Shown: in pieces, positions 23,102 through 30,634 of the stretch
How the letters are laid out: every line of letters starts with the position of its first letter
Position numbering within the stretch: position 1 is the first letter of the stretch
From: a virus
Reading direction: 5' to 3' (one strand)
DNA: 47,139 bases
Virus record (IMG/VR): IMGVR_UViG_3300048838_000271
Span: 1-47,139 of that record
The notes under the pieces: generated by a model
The model's database searches: none
What the model was told of the DNA's origin: nothing
Seen by the model: the letters and a program-made list of their open reading frames with translations, nothing else
Position numbers and translations under genes: made by a program

Positions 23102-23620
23102 ATGTCTAGGGGATTCAATCGCACAATCTTAATGGGGAATCTAGCCAAAGATCCAGACATCAGAACAACACAGAGCAACCAGAAAGTGGCGCGCATGACA
23201 ATAGCGGTCGGCAAGCAGTGGAAGGATAAGCAAACCGGGGAAGCGAAGAGCCACACGGACTTCATAAACGTTTCCGCTTGGGGCTTCACCGCTGATATAT
23301 GCGAGAAGTACCTGTCAAAAGGCAAGCCCGTACTCATAGAGGGCCGTATCAGCGTAAGGGATTATGACGACCCGAAGACAGGTAAGCATGTGTGGATAAC
23401 CGAGGTCATGGCTGAGAACGTAACCTTGCTTGGCGGTGGACAGGGAAGCGGTCAGGGCAACACAGAACCGCAGGTCAGGGCTGACATACAGCCGAGAGCA
23501 GAGGCAAGTGCGGATTCAGGGAGCCTGAGAGATGAGACGGGCTTTGAAGATGAATTTCCGCTTGATTTTAGTGCGCTTGATGGGCAAGAAGGCCCCGGCG
23601 ATATTAAAATTCCATTTTGA
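23102..23620 (+). CDS. ssb: Single-stranded DNA-binding protein
   Basis: This 172-residue protein has the OB-fold of SSB (MSRGFNRTILMGNLAKDPDI, KVARMTIAVGKQWK, FINVSAWGFTADICEKY, GKPVLIEGRI) and an acidic C-terminal tail ending DIKIPF. That tail recruits replication and repair partners. The start chosen (23102) has GGAGGAAT just upstream; a frame begins earlier at 23069. It would protect the ssDNA produced by the SbcCD and replication machinery. Confidence 0.95.
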   Translation: MSRGFNRTILMGNLAKDPDIRTTQSNQKVARMTIAVGKQWKDKQTGEAKSHTDFINVSAWGFTADICEKYLSKGKPVLIEGRISVRDYDDPKTGKHVWITEVMAENVTLLGGGQGSGQGNTEPQVRADIQPRAEASADSGSLRDETGFEDEFPLDFSALDGQEGPGDIKIPF

Positions 23621-23634
23621 CAGGAGGACGAAGA

Positions 23635-23988
23635 ATGATAAGGGCATATGTAGCTCATCCATTGCGGGGGTCCGCACCTTACACGGAAGAAAAGGTCAAA
23701 GAAAACATACAGAAAGTGACTGAGATATGCCAGTCAATCTCAGAAAATCCGCAAGTCATCCCCTTCTCACCCATTCACGCCTTCGCTTACATGGACCCGC
23801 TCAAATACGATCAGGACATAGCGATGCAACACTGTTTTGCGCTCCTTTCTTCGTGCGATGAACTGTGGGTGTTCGGAGACTGGGAGACTTCAACAGGCTG
23901 CAAGATGGAGGTCGAATATGCAAAGAGGACAGACATCCCGATCAGGTTCTTAGATAACCCGTGGGAAGGGATAGCGGGGTGTCTCTGA
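23635..23988 (+). CDS. DUF4406-like nucleotide-binding protein
   Basis: This 117-residue protein (start MIRAYVAHPLRG, then YMDPLKYDQDIAMQH and DELWVFGDWETSTGCKMEVE) resembles DUF4406 and nucleoside 2-deoxyribosyltransferase-like proteins, which have a Rossmann-type fold. Such proteins act on nucleosides or nucleotides; substrate unknown. AGGAGG precedes the ATG. It overlaps the next gene start by a base. Confidence 0.6.
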   Translation: MIRAYVAHPLRGSAPYTEEKVKENIQKVTEICQSISENPQVIPFSPIHAFAYMDPLKYDQDIAMQHCFALLSSCDELWVFGDWETSTGCKMEVEYAKRTDIPIRFLDNPWEGIAGCL

Positions 23989-24380
23989 TGCAAACACCAT
24001 GCGGTTGTGTCCCTACAGAACACCAGGAACAGGCGGCTTTTTTCGCACAGGCCGCCTACCTTCTGACGCGCGAGCAGTACGAGCTTTTATACGCCATACC
24101 CAACGGAGCAAACAAGAGCCTGACGGCAAGGATGAAGTTCCAGCGCGAGGGATTAAAAGCCGGAGTGCCCGATGTCTCGTTCGACTACCCGGCAAGCGGA
24201 TACCACGGTCTGCGGATTGAGTTCAAGCGGAGGAAGAAGTCAAAAACGAGCGATGAGCAGAAACGCAAGATAGAGCTGCTCAACAAGCACGGTTATAAGG
24301 CGGTCGTCTGTTACGGATGTGATGAGGCTATCGAGGTGCTGACGGAATACCTAAAGGGGGAGTGTAGGCACGATGCGTAG
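23988..24380 (+). CDS. VRR-NUC family nuclease
   Basis: This protein of about 130 residues starts at ATG 23988, overlapping the upstream stop (TGATG). It has the nuclease pattern AIPNGA, AGVPDVSFDYP and LRIEFKRRK, matching the PD-(D/E)XK VRR-NUC fold. Such proteins cut branched or flap DNA and in phages may act as Holliday-junction or structure-specific nucleases. Its position among recombination genes fits. Confidence 0.85.
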   Translation: MQTPCGCVPTEHQEQAAFFAQAAYLLTREQYELLYAIPNGANKSLTARMKFQREGLKAGVPDVSFDYPASGYHGLRIEFKRRKKSKTSDEQKRKIELLNKHGYKAVVCYGCDEAIEVLTEYLKGECRHDA

Positions 24381-24876
24381 AAATCCGAAGGTTGTACCGC
24401 GCGGGGTAAGGCAGTTGTGCAACATGTTTGAACTGTTTATTGACTACTACATGACCGGGCTGATGTGCTTCTTTGACGACAAGGAGCCATTCCCGGATTC
24501 AGAAGAATTATCACTGCTGGCAAGCGCACCCTATATGTCAGAGCCGCTTGATGTAAGGGTGCAGGGCGGTCCCGATATTCCTTATGCCCAACTGCTGGCC
24601 GAGCGAATCATGCCGATAGAGCAGTTGTTGAAGCGGTACGGAGGAATAGAGCACTTCCGGGCGATATTCAGCCTATATGAAGCGACAGAGCCGATCCATG
24701 CGAAGACGCTCAGGGATCTGTCGAAGGTAGGGAGCCTTGAATACAAGAACCTTGAAACGCTGGCAGAGGCGCACGATACAACAACGGCGACTATAAGGCG
24801 CAGAAAAAACCGGGCGTTGCTGCAATTGGCCTGTGAGATTTACAGGCGAGATATAAAGATCGGGGGAACGGATTGA
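24373..24876 (+). CDS. Late-regulator-like HTH protein (ArpU/RinA-like)
   Basis: This 167-residue protein has a C-terminal helix-turn-helix of sigma-region-4 style (LETLAEAHDTTTATIRRRKN) and a helical N-terminus. Proteins of this type (ArpU/RinA-like) often activate phage late genes from the end of the early region. It is the last of the better-known early genes before the accessory cluster. The palindrome upstream of the late promoter at 28758 is a reasonable but untested target. Confidence 0.6.
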   Translation: MRRNPKVVPRGVRQLCNMFELFIDYYMTGLMCFFDDKEPFPDSEELSLLASAPYMSEPLDVRVQGGPDIPYAQLLAERIMPIEQLLKRYGGIEHFRAIFSLYEATEPIHAKTLRDLSKVGSLEYKNLETLAEAHDTTTATIRRRKNRALLQLACEIYRRDIKIGGTD

Positions 24877-25427
24877 TGAAGAATGACCTAATAACAGAGG
24901 CACAACGATTAAAAGCTGCCAGAGATATAGTCTACCGATATAACGAGCCGATCAGCGTAAAAGATTACGCCTTCCTTTTTGGAAGCTGGATAGTGTCAAA
25001 AAATACACAATGCCTTACAAATGCAAGAGTTGCCGTGCGCACAACCAAACATGTTGACTTGCCAGTTATAGATACCCAGAAAGACCAAAACTTTGATTGG
25101 AATAGATTTAATTTATATTTCACCCGTATTTTAAAAAAGCTTAACGCGACAAAGCAATACTGCGAAATTCCACTTTCAGAAGCAGTCATAAAGCGTATCG
25201 GAAAAGAGGGACAAAAGGAATACTACGCAGACGATCCGGAAAGATTAATTAAGTATGGTGATACATGGGTTACAAAGTGGAATTTGTATTTGGCTGTTTA
25301 CGCATTGGGTGGGGAGAATACCAAACTCAAATATTTTATGGACGACAACAAAGACAAAATAGTTATTCTTTCCAGCAACGGAATTGCCGTTATTGCGGAA
25401 ATTGTCAGGGGTGATCTCAATGACTGA
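24876..25427 (+). CDS. Hypothetical accessory protein
   Basis: This 183-residue protein starts at ATG 24876, overlapping the preceding stop (TGATG). It is visibly more A+T-rich than the replication genes and shows no recognised domain. It is helical and charged, with Trp and Tyr-rich patches (WNRFNLYFTRIL, TKWNLYLAVYAL). It opens the accessory cluster of small genes that runs to 28725. Confidence 0.65.
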   Translation: MKNDLITEAQRLKAARDIVYRYNEPISVKDYAFLFGSWIVSKNTQCLTNARVAVRTTKHVDLPVIDTQKDQNFDWNRFNLYFTRILKKLNATKQYCEIPLSEAVIKRIGKEGQKEYYADDPERLIKYGDTWVTKWNLYLAVYALGGENTKLKYFMDDNKDKIVILSSNGIAVIAEIVRGDLND

Positions 25428-26019
25428 CCGCCCAATACTTTTTAACGGCGAAATGGTCAAAGCGATATTAGAGGGTCGAAAGACCATGACAAGGCGGGTT
25501 AATTCTATTGGTGAATATTATATCAGCGACAAGAAATGTCCCTACGGTGTGGTTGGAGACCGCCTTTGGTTGCGGGAAACTTGGTACTACGAAGAACACA
25601 TGCACGATTCAACGGAAGGGATACCAGATTTACCCGGCGGTTTATATTCACACAGGCTTGTTTATAAAGCAGACTGCACGGACTATCCCGTCAACGTTGG
25701 AGTGGGGCGGCAAGGTTGGCGTCCCTCAATCTTCATGCCACGCTGGGCCTCAAGAATTACACTGGAGATAACAGACATCAAGGTTGAGCGGTTGCAGGAT
25801 ATTACAGAGGAAGACGCAGCGAAAGAGGGTATTAATCAACATCCATACGAGTATGCAGATAGTACTTACTATGATGAAAGACCAGAGATTGCGGGACTAG
25901 AGGCAAATATTGCAGCATTCGCAGGGCTTTGGGATTCAATTAACGGCAGAAAGCCCGGCAAGGCGTGGAACGACAATCCATGGGTGTGGGTGGTCGAGTT
26001 TAGGAGGGTTGAGGGGTGA
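25420..26019 (+). CDS. ASCH-like domain protein
   Basis: This 199-residue protein resembles the phage ASCH/PUA-like group (DRPILFNGEMVKAILEGRK, TMTRRV, CPYGVVGDRLWLRETW and a C-terminal WVWVVEFRRVE). ASCH domains bind RNA or modified nucleotides. The start chosen (25420) is preceded by CAGGGGTGA. It overlaps the preceding gene slightly. Precise function unknown. Confidence 0.7.
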   Translation: MTDRPILFNGEMVKAILEGRKTMTRRVNSIGEYYISDKKCPYGVVGDRLWLRETWYYEEHMHDSTEGIPDLPGGLYSHRLVYKADCTDYPVNVGVGRQGWRPSIFMPRWASRITLEITDIKVERLQDITEEDAAKEGINQHPYEYADSTYYDERPEIAGLEANIAAFAGLWDSINGRKPGKAWNDNPWVWVVEFRRVEG

Positions 26020-26159
26020 AATGTTCAATATGTGACTGCAATGGTGTCTATTGGTCAGATTATACGAATCCATCTACCGTATGCCCTGATTGCGGGGCTA
26101 TAAACTCAGTAGTTCCAGAGGAAGAAGATCAGGATGGGAGATGCACCTTCGATGAATAA
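26016..26159 (+). CDS. Small zinc-ribbon protein
   Basis: This 47-residue protein starts at GTG 26016, overlapping the preceding stop (GTGA). Cys residues occur as CSIC, CPDC and a later single Cys, giving a plausible zinc ribbon with an acidic tail (PEEEDQD). It overlaps the next gene by eight bases. Such tiny proteins are easily missed, but the Cys spacing supports it. Confidence 0.6.
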   Translation: MKCSICDCNGVYWSDYTNPSTVCPDCGAINSVVPEEEDQDGRCTFDE

Positions 26160-26361
26160 TTTAGCTGACATCTGCCGAGAGTGCGAACTACCGAGTAAAA
26201 CTAGGGAGTTGGAGGCAGAAAATATGTCTCTAAGAAAAGCAGGACACAGGCTTGCGATGCTAATGTGCGACATTGTGTTAGATAAAAAGATTGACGAACA
26301 GGCTATGAGCTATGCAATAGCACAGTGGAGCAAGGCACGAGCGAAGGAGGAAGCGGAATGA
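26152..26361 (+). CDS. Small hypothetical helical protein
   Basis: This 69-residue protein has a Cys pair (CRECEL) near the start and then a charged helix. ATG 26152 overlaps the zinc-ribbon gene and the stop overlaps the next ATG. No family was recognised; coding is supported by the tight overlaps. Confidence 0.55.
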   Translation: MNNLADICRECELPSKTRELEAENMSLRKAGHRLAMLMCDIVLDKKIDEQAMSYAIAQWSKARAKEEAE

Positions 26362-26696
26362 ATCCAGAAGCAATCAATTCTGTAATAGATAATCTTGCAA
26401 GCAAACTAGCGGTGCCGGCGGCTAAGGTGATGGAAGTATTACCTAATCTTGGCTTTAGGACTGCGGTAGAGTTCGGTTTATTGCTTGCATTTTTAGGTTT
26501 TGGTTTATTCCTAATCATCTTGGGAATATGGGCAACAAAATATTTCAAGGAAGATTGCATGTGTCTTGTAATTGTGGGAGGAATAATAGTGTTTTTAAGT
26601 TTTACAATAGCCCCGGCTGTCTTGCCTGATTTTTTGTTGTGGCGCAATTACCCCGAAGCATGGGCGTTGGATTACATATTCAAGATGTTGAAATAA
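26358..26696 (+). CDS. Two-helix membrane protein
   Basis: This 112-residue protein has two membrane segments (about residues 38-60 and 68-90) with a short loop containing two Cys (KEDCMC). It begins at ATG 26358 after AAGGAGGAAG and overlaps the preceding stop (ATGA). Phage membrane proteins in accessory clusters may act in superinfection exclusion, but nothing here proves it. Confidence 0.65.
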   Translation: MNPEAINSVIDNLASKLAVPAAKVMEVLPNLGFRTAVEFGLLLAFLGFGLFLIILGIWATKYFKEDCMCLVIVGGIIVFLSFTIAPAVLPDFLLWRNYPEAWALDYIFKMLK

Positions 26697-26708
26697 GGAG
26701 GAAGCGAA

Positions 26709-27170
26709 ATGACCGAGGCTAAGTTTACGCCGGGACCGTGGAAGGTAATTGATAATCGACCAAAAGTAGACTACCCCGTAAAGAAGGGTATGGAGTGGGT
26801 AAAAAATACAATTGAAATAGTTGGGTTTAAAAGATATACAGGCGAATTAACTTGTGTCGCAAGGATAGATCACAGGATAGGATATTACCCTATCGATGAT
26901 GAAGACATGGCAAACGCTGATCTTCTTGCCGATGCATGGCAACTGCCTGACCTGCGAAGGGAGATTAAAGAACTTAAGGCAATAAACAAGGAGATGCTGG
27001 ACGTGTTGAAAGCGAGTGAAGAACTACAGGGGGACGTTTTAATGGAAGTATCTACATCACAAAGGATATTTAATGCAATGGTGGAATATAACGAAAAACT
27101 GAACAAAGCACTCCGCAAGGCACGAGGTGAACTATCCGGTAATTCCGGGGAGTTGGAGGTAGGCGAATGA
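26709..27170 (+). CDS. Hypothetical phage protein with TPGPW motif
   Basis: This 153-residue protein opens with KFTPGPWKVI, a motif that recurs in phage proteins of unknown function, and has DDEDMANADLLADAWQLPDL followed by a long charged helix that could form a coiled coil. AAGGAGG precedes the start. Its stop overlaps the next start (ATGA). Confidence 0.7.
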   Translation: MTEAKFTPGPWKVIDNRPKVDYPVKKGMEWVKNTIEIVGFKRYTGELTCVARIDHRIGYYPIDDEDMANADLLADAWQLPDLRREIKELKAINKEMLDVLKASEELQGDVLMEVSTSQRIFNAMVEYNEKLNKALRKARGELSGNSGELEVGE

Positions 27171-27337
27171 AGAAGATCGACAAGGCGGTAGAAATAGTCA
27201 GAGGGTGGAGCGATGAGGAGCTGAAGGAATTTATTATTGCCCACCCATATTGTCCACAACAATATGGAATTAATAAATGCCATGGTTGTGGAGAGGTTTG
27301 CTGTAGTTACGGTTGGAACGAGGAGGTCGAGGAATGA
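27167..27337 (+). CDS. Small Cys-rich protein
   Basis: This 56-residue protein has an amphipathic N-terminus and a Cys cluster at the end (Cys29, then CHGCGEVCC at about residues 38-46), a likely metal site. Both ends overlap neighbouring genes by four bases. No family was recognised. Confidence 0.6.
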   Translation: MKKIDKAVEIVRGWSDEELKEFIIAHPYCPQQYGINKCHGCGEVCCSYGWNEEVEE

Positions 27338-27537
27338 GCTACTACAAACGCCGAGAGGCCGAGATCAGGGAGGCTATCTCCGAGGCGCGAAGGTTTATCA
27401 AGAGGGCAGAATCAACGCTTGAAGAAATGATAAATTCAGATGATTCTTACTTCGGGGGAAGTGAAAACGCCTCAATGAAACGGGCATCACTTGATCTCAA
27501 TAATGCGCTTGTTAAACTGAGGAAACCGCTGTTATGA
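27334..27537 (+). CDS. Small charged helical protein
   Basis: This 67-residue protein (MSYYKRREAEIREAISEARR...) is mostly helix with many Glu and Arg. ATG 27334 overlaps the preceding stop and its stop overlaps the next ATG, so coupling runs through this block. No family was recognised. Confidence 0.6.
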   Translation: MSYYKRREAEIREAISEARRFIKRAESTLEEMINSDDSYFGGSENASMKRASLDLNNALVKLRKPLL

Positions 27538-27701
27538 CCACGTGCGCCAAATGCCACAGAACGATAGACACCTGATGTGAGGAGACATTTGAAGCCGTCT
27601 GGTCAGATGGTACAGATGCGGGGGTGGTTTGTCCACAGTGTGCGGAAGTTATGCGGAAAGATGGGGATGTAGAGGAGGAACGATATAACGGTGAAGGTTA
27701 A
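27534..27701 (+). pseudogene. Zinc-ribbon ORF interrupted by one in-frame UGA
   Basis: The frame starts at ATG 27534, overlapping the preceding stop, and ends at TAA 27699. One in-frame TGA at 27573-27575 interrupts it after MTTCAKCHRTIDT; the remainder continues sensibly with CEETFEAVWSDG and CPQC, so the whole would be a 54-codon zinc-ribbon protein. Other genes here use TGA as a true stop, so the code is standard. A TGG-to-TGA change, readthrough or a sequencing error could explain it. Weak pairing after the TGA gives no clear selenocysteine element. Confidence 0.5.
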
Positions 27702-28017
27702 GTTGACACAGGAAGACATAATTGCTTCGATGTATATGTTGGTGCTTATAATTTGCCCGATTATTGTTATCGCGGGCGCTTGCATCAGCGTAACAGTCGG
27801 GCGCTCAATGTTGTTTATCTATATGTGCGTTCTTTACGGGGTAGAGATTGTTCTATTTGTCATGCTTGCACAAGGCACATGGAAGATATTGCAGAACCCG
27901 AAGAAGTTTATGACAGAGGTAAAAGGATTATATGTTGATATTATGGCATGGTTTGACACTATTCCAGACAGGATAATACAGGCGGTTAAAGAAGACAAAA
28001 AGGAGGAGAAACGATGA
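27691..28017 (+). CDS. Two-helix membrane protein with basic tail
   Basis: This 108-residue protein starts at GTG 27691 after AGGAGG and has two membrane segments (about residues 13-36 and 40-60). The C-terminus is long and charged (ending EDKKEEKR). It overlaps the end of the interrupted ORF and the next gene start. A possible exclusion or anchor protein; function unknown. Confidence 0.65.
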   Translation: MKVKLTQEDIIASMYMLVLIICPIIVIAGACISVTVGRSMLFIYMCVLYGVEIVLFVMLAQGTWKILQNPKKFMTEVKGLYVDIMAWFDTIPDRIIQAVKEDKKEEKR

Positions 28018-28328
28018 TAGAAGGGCAATATGAAGCGCGCAAAGTAGTACAGTGTATTCTTGAAAATGATGAAATCCTTGAAGGATTGACCATTGATTAT
28101 TTCCATGGCGGTGTAGATGTAATGGCAAAGGTTCGCATCTTTGGTTATCAAGAGTTTAAGCAGGTCGAAAAAAACGCCAGGGAAGAAAAACAAGAAAGGG
28201 CGTATCGTGAACTCGCGCGTGAAATTGGAATAAGGCAAGGCGCACAGTGCGCAAGGGTGCCGGAAGAAATGGTTGTGGGGCCGCGCTGTGAAAAAAAGGA
28301 GGCACAAAATGATCAAACTAGCAGATAA
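28014..28328 (+). CDS. Hypothetical accessory protein
   Basis: This 104-residue protein has an N-terminal part (MIEGQYEARKVVQCILEND) and a charged helix rich in Glu and Arg. Its start overlaps the preceding stop (ATGA). It overlaps the next gene by 20 bases. No family was recognised. Confidence 0.6.
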   Translation: MIEGQYEARKVVQCILENDEILEGLTIDYFHGGVDVMAKVRIFGYQEFKQVEKNAREEKQERAYRELAREIGIRQGAQCARVPEEMVVGPRCEKKEAQNDQTSR

Positions 28329-28725
28329 CAGGCTGACAAACTTCATAGAGTTCTTGAATGTCAACTGGCCCACACGGGAAGATGTGTATTTATCAGTCCT
28401 GCACACTTATGACAGCGTAGAAGCAGGAGGAGAAAGAGCATGGGCGGTCTACGCAGTGCCCGAAGGAGAAGGCAAGCCCGTGATCTACATAGCGGGAGAA
28501 GTGCCGGAGGACGTGCAGGAGGAGTATATAGGCGTAGATCCGAAAGACATCATCCTTGAGGACCTTGCTCACGAGTACTGTCACCATATTCAATACTGCG
28601 AAGGCAGACTGCCGGAAGAAGAGGAAGACAAAAAAGCGGAAGACGAAGCTGCGAAATTTGCTACAAAGGCTATGGACATGTGGATGAAGCAAACGGCCCA
28701 AATGAACAAAAACACCAACCTGTAA
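28309..28725 (+). CDS. Minigluzincin-like HExxH metallopeptidase
   Basis: This 138-residue protein has a zinc protease motif, His88-Glu89-x-x-His92 (LAHEYCHHIQY), with Glu111 or Glu113 in KKAEDEAAKFA as a likely third ligand. The order and size resemble minimal gluzincin or IrrE/ImmA-like domains found on phages. AAAAGGAGG precedes the ATG. As the last gene before the late switch it could act in regulation (for example cleaving a regulator) or host defence. Activity is inferred from the motif alone. Confidence 0.65.
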   Translation: MIKLADNRLTNFIEFLNVNWPTREDVYLSVLHTYDSVEAGGERAWAVYAVPEGEGKPVIYIAGEVPEDVQEEYIGVDPKDIILEDLAHEYCHHIQYCEGRLPEEEEDKKAEDEAAKFATKAMDMWMKQTAQMNKNTNL

Positions 28726-28757
28726 CAATCCCACAAAAAAGCGTTCATACCATGTAC

Positions 28758-28775
28758 CATATAGCGTTCTATATG
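28758..28775. promoter_or_regulatory. 18-bp palindrome upstream of late promoter
   Basis: CATATAGCGTTCTATATG is a perfect inverted repeat with 7-base arms and a CGTT centre. It ends six bases before the -35 hexamer, the position expected of an activator site. Confidence 0.7.
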
Positions 28776-28781
28776 CCGTTG

Positions 28782-28810
28782 TTGACAATTACATCAACAT
28801 TGGTTAAATT
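28782..28810 (+). promoter_or_regulatory. Strong sigma-70-type promoter (late promoter candidate)
   Basis: A perfect TTGACA (28782-28787), a 17-base spacer and TAAATT (28805-28810) lie about 100 bases before the terminase small-subunit gene. Transcription would start near 28817 and meet the terminator at 28851 after about 35 bases. Confidence 0.7.
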
Positions 28811-28850
28811 GATAGTGCGTAAATTTGTCTAAGGACATCACAAACAAGAG

Positions 28851-28877
28851 GCCCCGCGATTGTGCGGGGCTTTTTTA
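28851..28877 (+). terminator. Intrinsic terminator just after the late promoter
   Basis: GCCCCGC pairs with GCGGGGC around GATTGT and six T residues follow. It would stop both transcripts arriving from the early genes and the short RNA from the promoter at 28782, unless antitermination lets polymerase through. Confidence 0.85.
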
Positions 28878-28911
28878 TTGCCTTAATCCCGGACGAAAGG
28901 AGGCTGAGGGC

Positions 28912-29385
28912 ATGGCAAGAGAGCTGACCACTAAGCAGAAAGTATTTGTTAAGGAGTACATAGTTGACTTTAACGCCGCCGCAGCCGCCCGGAGAGCGGG
29001 ATATTCAGTCAAACACGCGGATAATATTGGAAATCAATTGATGGGTAAAACTGGAGTATCAAAAGCCATAGAAAATGAACTAAAGAAACGAAACTGGCGA
29101 ACGGAAATAACCGCTGAGGAGATCATAAAAGATCTGATTGAGGTCAAAAGTGTTTGTATGCAGAAGATATATGTCAGGGATGCTGATGGCAATATAGTCA
29201 AGGACATTGACGGCAACCCGGTAACCGCTTTCGTGAACACAAAAGAGGGGAACAAGGCCCTTGAACTGCTCGGCAAACACAAGGCTCTGTTCAGCGATAA
29301 CAAGCTCGATGTCTCCGGCGGACTGAAAATCACAGTCGCATACGAAGACAGCGCGGAAAATGACAATGACGGAGACGACAGCTAG
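28912..29385 (+). CDS. terS: Terminase small subunit
   Basis: This 157-residue protein matches the Terminase_2 group, with the HTH-like opening ELTTKQKVFVKEYI and FNAAAAARRAGYSV. It recognises phage DNA for packaging. The start at 28912 has AAAGGAGG upstream; the frame opens earlier, but that extension would run through the terminator. It overlaps the large subunit by 26 bases and heads the late operon, as in many siphophages. Confidence 0.9.
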   Translation: MARELTTKQKVFVKEYIVDFNAAAAARRAGYSVKHADNIGNQLMGKTGVSKAIENELKKRNWRTEITAEEIIKDLIEVKSVCMQKIYVRDADGNIVKDIDGNPVTAFVNTKEGNKALELLGKHKALFSDNKLDVSGGLKITVAYEDSAENDNDGDDS

Positions 29386-30634
29386 ATTCAACTCAATATT
29401 CCGTTCAGCCAACAACAGCAAGAAGCGCTACAGGGTACTTAAGGGTTCAGCCGGTTCAGGTAAGTCGGTAAACATAGCACAGGACTATATAATCAAGCTC
29501 ATGGACCCGAAGAACAAAGGCGCAAACCTTCTCGTTGTCAGAAAGGTAGAGGAATCCAACAAGGATTCAACCTATGCCGAACTCTACGGCGCAATCAGCC
29601 GCATATGCGGTGATCAGGCAGAAAAGATATGGAGCAGTACGGTCAATCCGTTACAGCTCACATGCAACGTCACAGGGGCGCGGATCATCTTCAGGGGAAT
29701 GAACGATTCAAAGCAGCGGGAAAAGGTCAAGTCAATCAACTTCCCGGTCGGCAAACTTACGTGGATATGGATCGAAGAGGCGACAGAGCTTGAAGAGGCC
29801 GATGTTGACATACTGGACGACCGCTTAAGGGGAACCCTGGATAATCCCAACTTATACTACCAAATCACTTTCACATTCAACCCGGTATCATCTTCACACT
29901 GGATCAAGCGCAAATACTTTGATGTCCAGTCAGACGATACATTCACACATCATTCAACCTACAGAGATAATAAATTCATAGACGAAGCATTTTACAGGCG
30001 CATGGAACGGCGCAAGAGGGAAGACCCGGACGGCTACGAGGTTTACGGACTGGGGAACTGGGGAACAACAGGCGGGCAGATCCTCAGCAACTACAGAATA
30101 GAGAGCTTTGACTGCCACGATGAGCGTTTTGATACCCGCGTCTACTCTCAGGACTTCGGTTACAACCACGCCAACGCGATACTTGATGTCAGGTTCAAGG
30201 ACGGCGAGATGTACGTTCTTGATGAGATATACGTGTTTGAGAAGGACACAACGGAGATCATAGACCTTGCAGACAGGCGCGGATTCAACAAGCGTGTGCG
30301 CATGTGGTGCGACAGCGCGGAGCCGGACAGGATAAAGATGTGGAAACGTGCCGGGTATTACGCGGAAGGGGTAAAGAAAGAGCAGGGATCAGTACACGCC
30401 CAGATCGATTACCTCAAGGGCATGAAGATACATATTCACCCGCGCTGCACGAATACCATTAAGGAAATACAGGCTTGGAAGTGGAAGAAGGACCGCCAGT
30501 CAGGGTTATATCTCGATGAGCCGATAGAGTTTATGGATGATGCAATGGCGGCACTTCGGTATTCCATCGAGGACATGAGGATCAGGCGCAGTGGGGCCAA
30601 AGTCTTATCATTCACGGGAGGAGCAATCAGATGA
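29360..30634 (+). CDS. terL: Terminase large subunit (PBSX-type)
   Basis: This 424-residue packaging motor has Walker A GSAGSGKS at residues 29-36, Walker B WIWIEEATE and the nuclease acidic residues in YSQDFGYNHANAI and CDSAEPDRI, ending with DDAMAALRY. These features match the Terminase_3/PBSX family. ATP hydrolysis drives DNA into the prohead and the nuclease domain cuts the concatemer. It overlaps terS, suggesting translational coupling. Confidence 0.95.
   Translation: MTMTETTARFNSIFRSANNSKKRYRVLKGSAGSGKSVNIAQDYIIKLMDPKNKGANLLVVRKVEESNKDSTYAELYGAISRICGDQAEKIWSSTVNPLQLTCNVTGARIIFRGMNDSKQREKVKSINFPVGKLTWIWIEEATELEEADVDILDDRLRGTLDNPNLYYQITFTFNPVSSSHWIKRKYFDVQSDDTFTHHSTYRDNKFIDEAFYRRMERRKREDPDGYEVYGLGNWGTTGGQILSNYRIESFDCHDERFDTRVYSQDFGYNHANAILDVRFKDGEMYVLDEIYVFEKDTTEIIDLADRRGFNKRVRMWCDSAEPDRIKMWKRAGYYAEGVKKEQGSVHAQIDYLKGMKIHIHPRCTNTIKEIQAWKWKKDRQSGLYLDEPIEFMDDAMAALRYSIEDMRIRRSGAKVLSFTGGAIR

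Noticed and set aside
27573-27620. Selenocysteine insertion at the UGA
   Set aside because: The bases after the UGA form only a four-base stem, without the loop expected of a bacterial SECIS; readthrough or mutation is more likely.
27834-28406. 190-residue minus-strand ORF in the accessory cluster
   Set aside because: It runs against several coupled plus-strand genes and has no start signal; it is a shadow frame.
28825-28911. Longer start for the terminase small subunit
   Set aside because: The upstream frame passes through the intrinsic terminator and lacks a ribosome site; the ATG at 28912 has AAAGGAGG.
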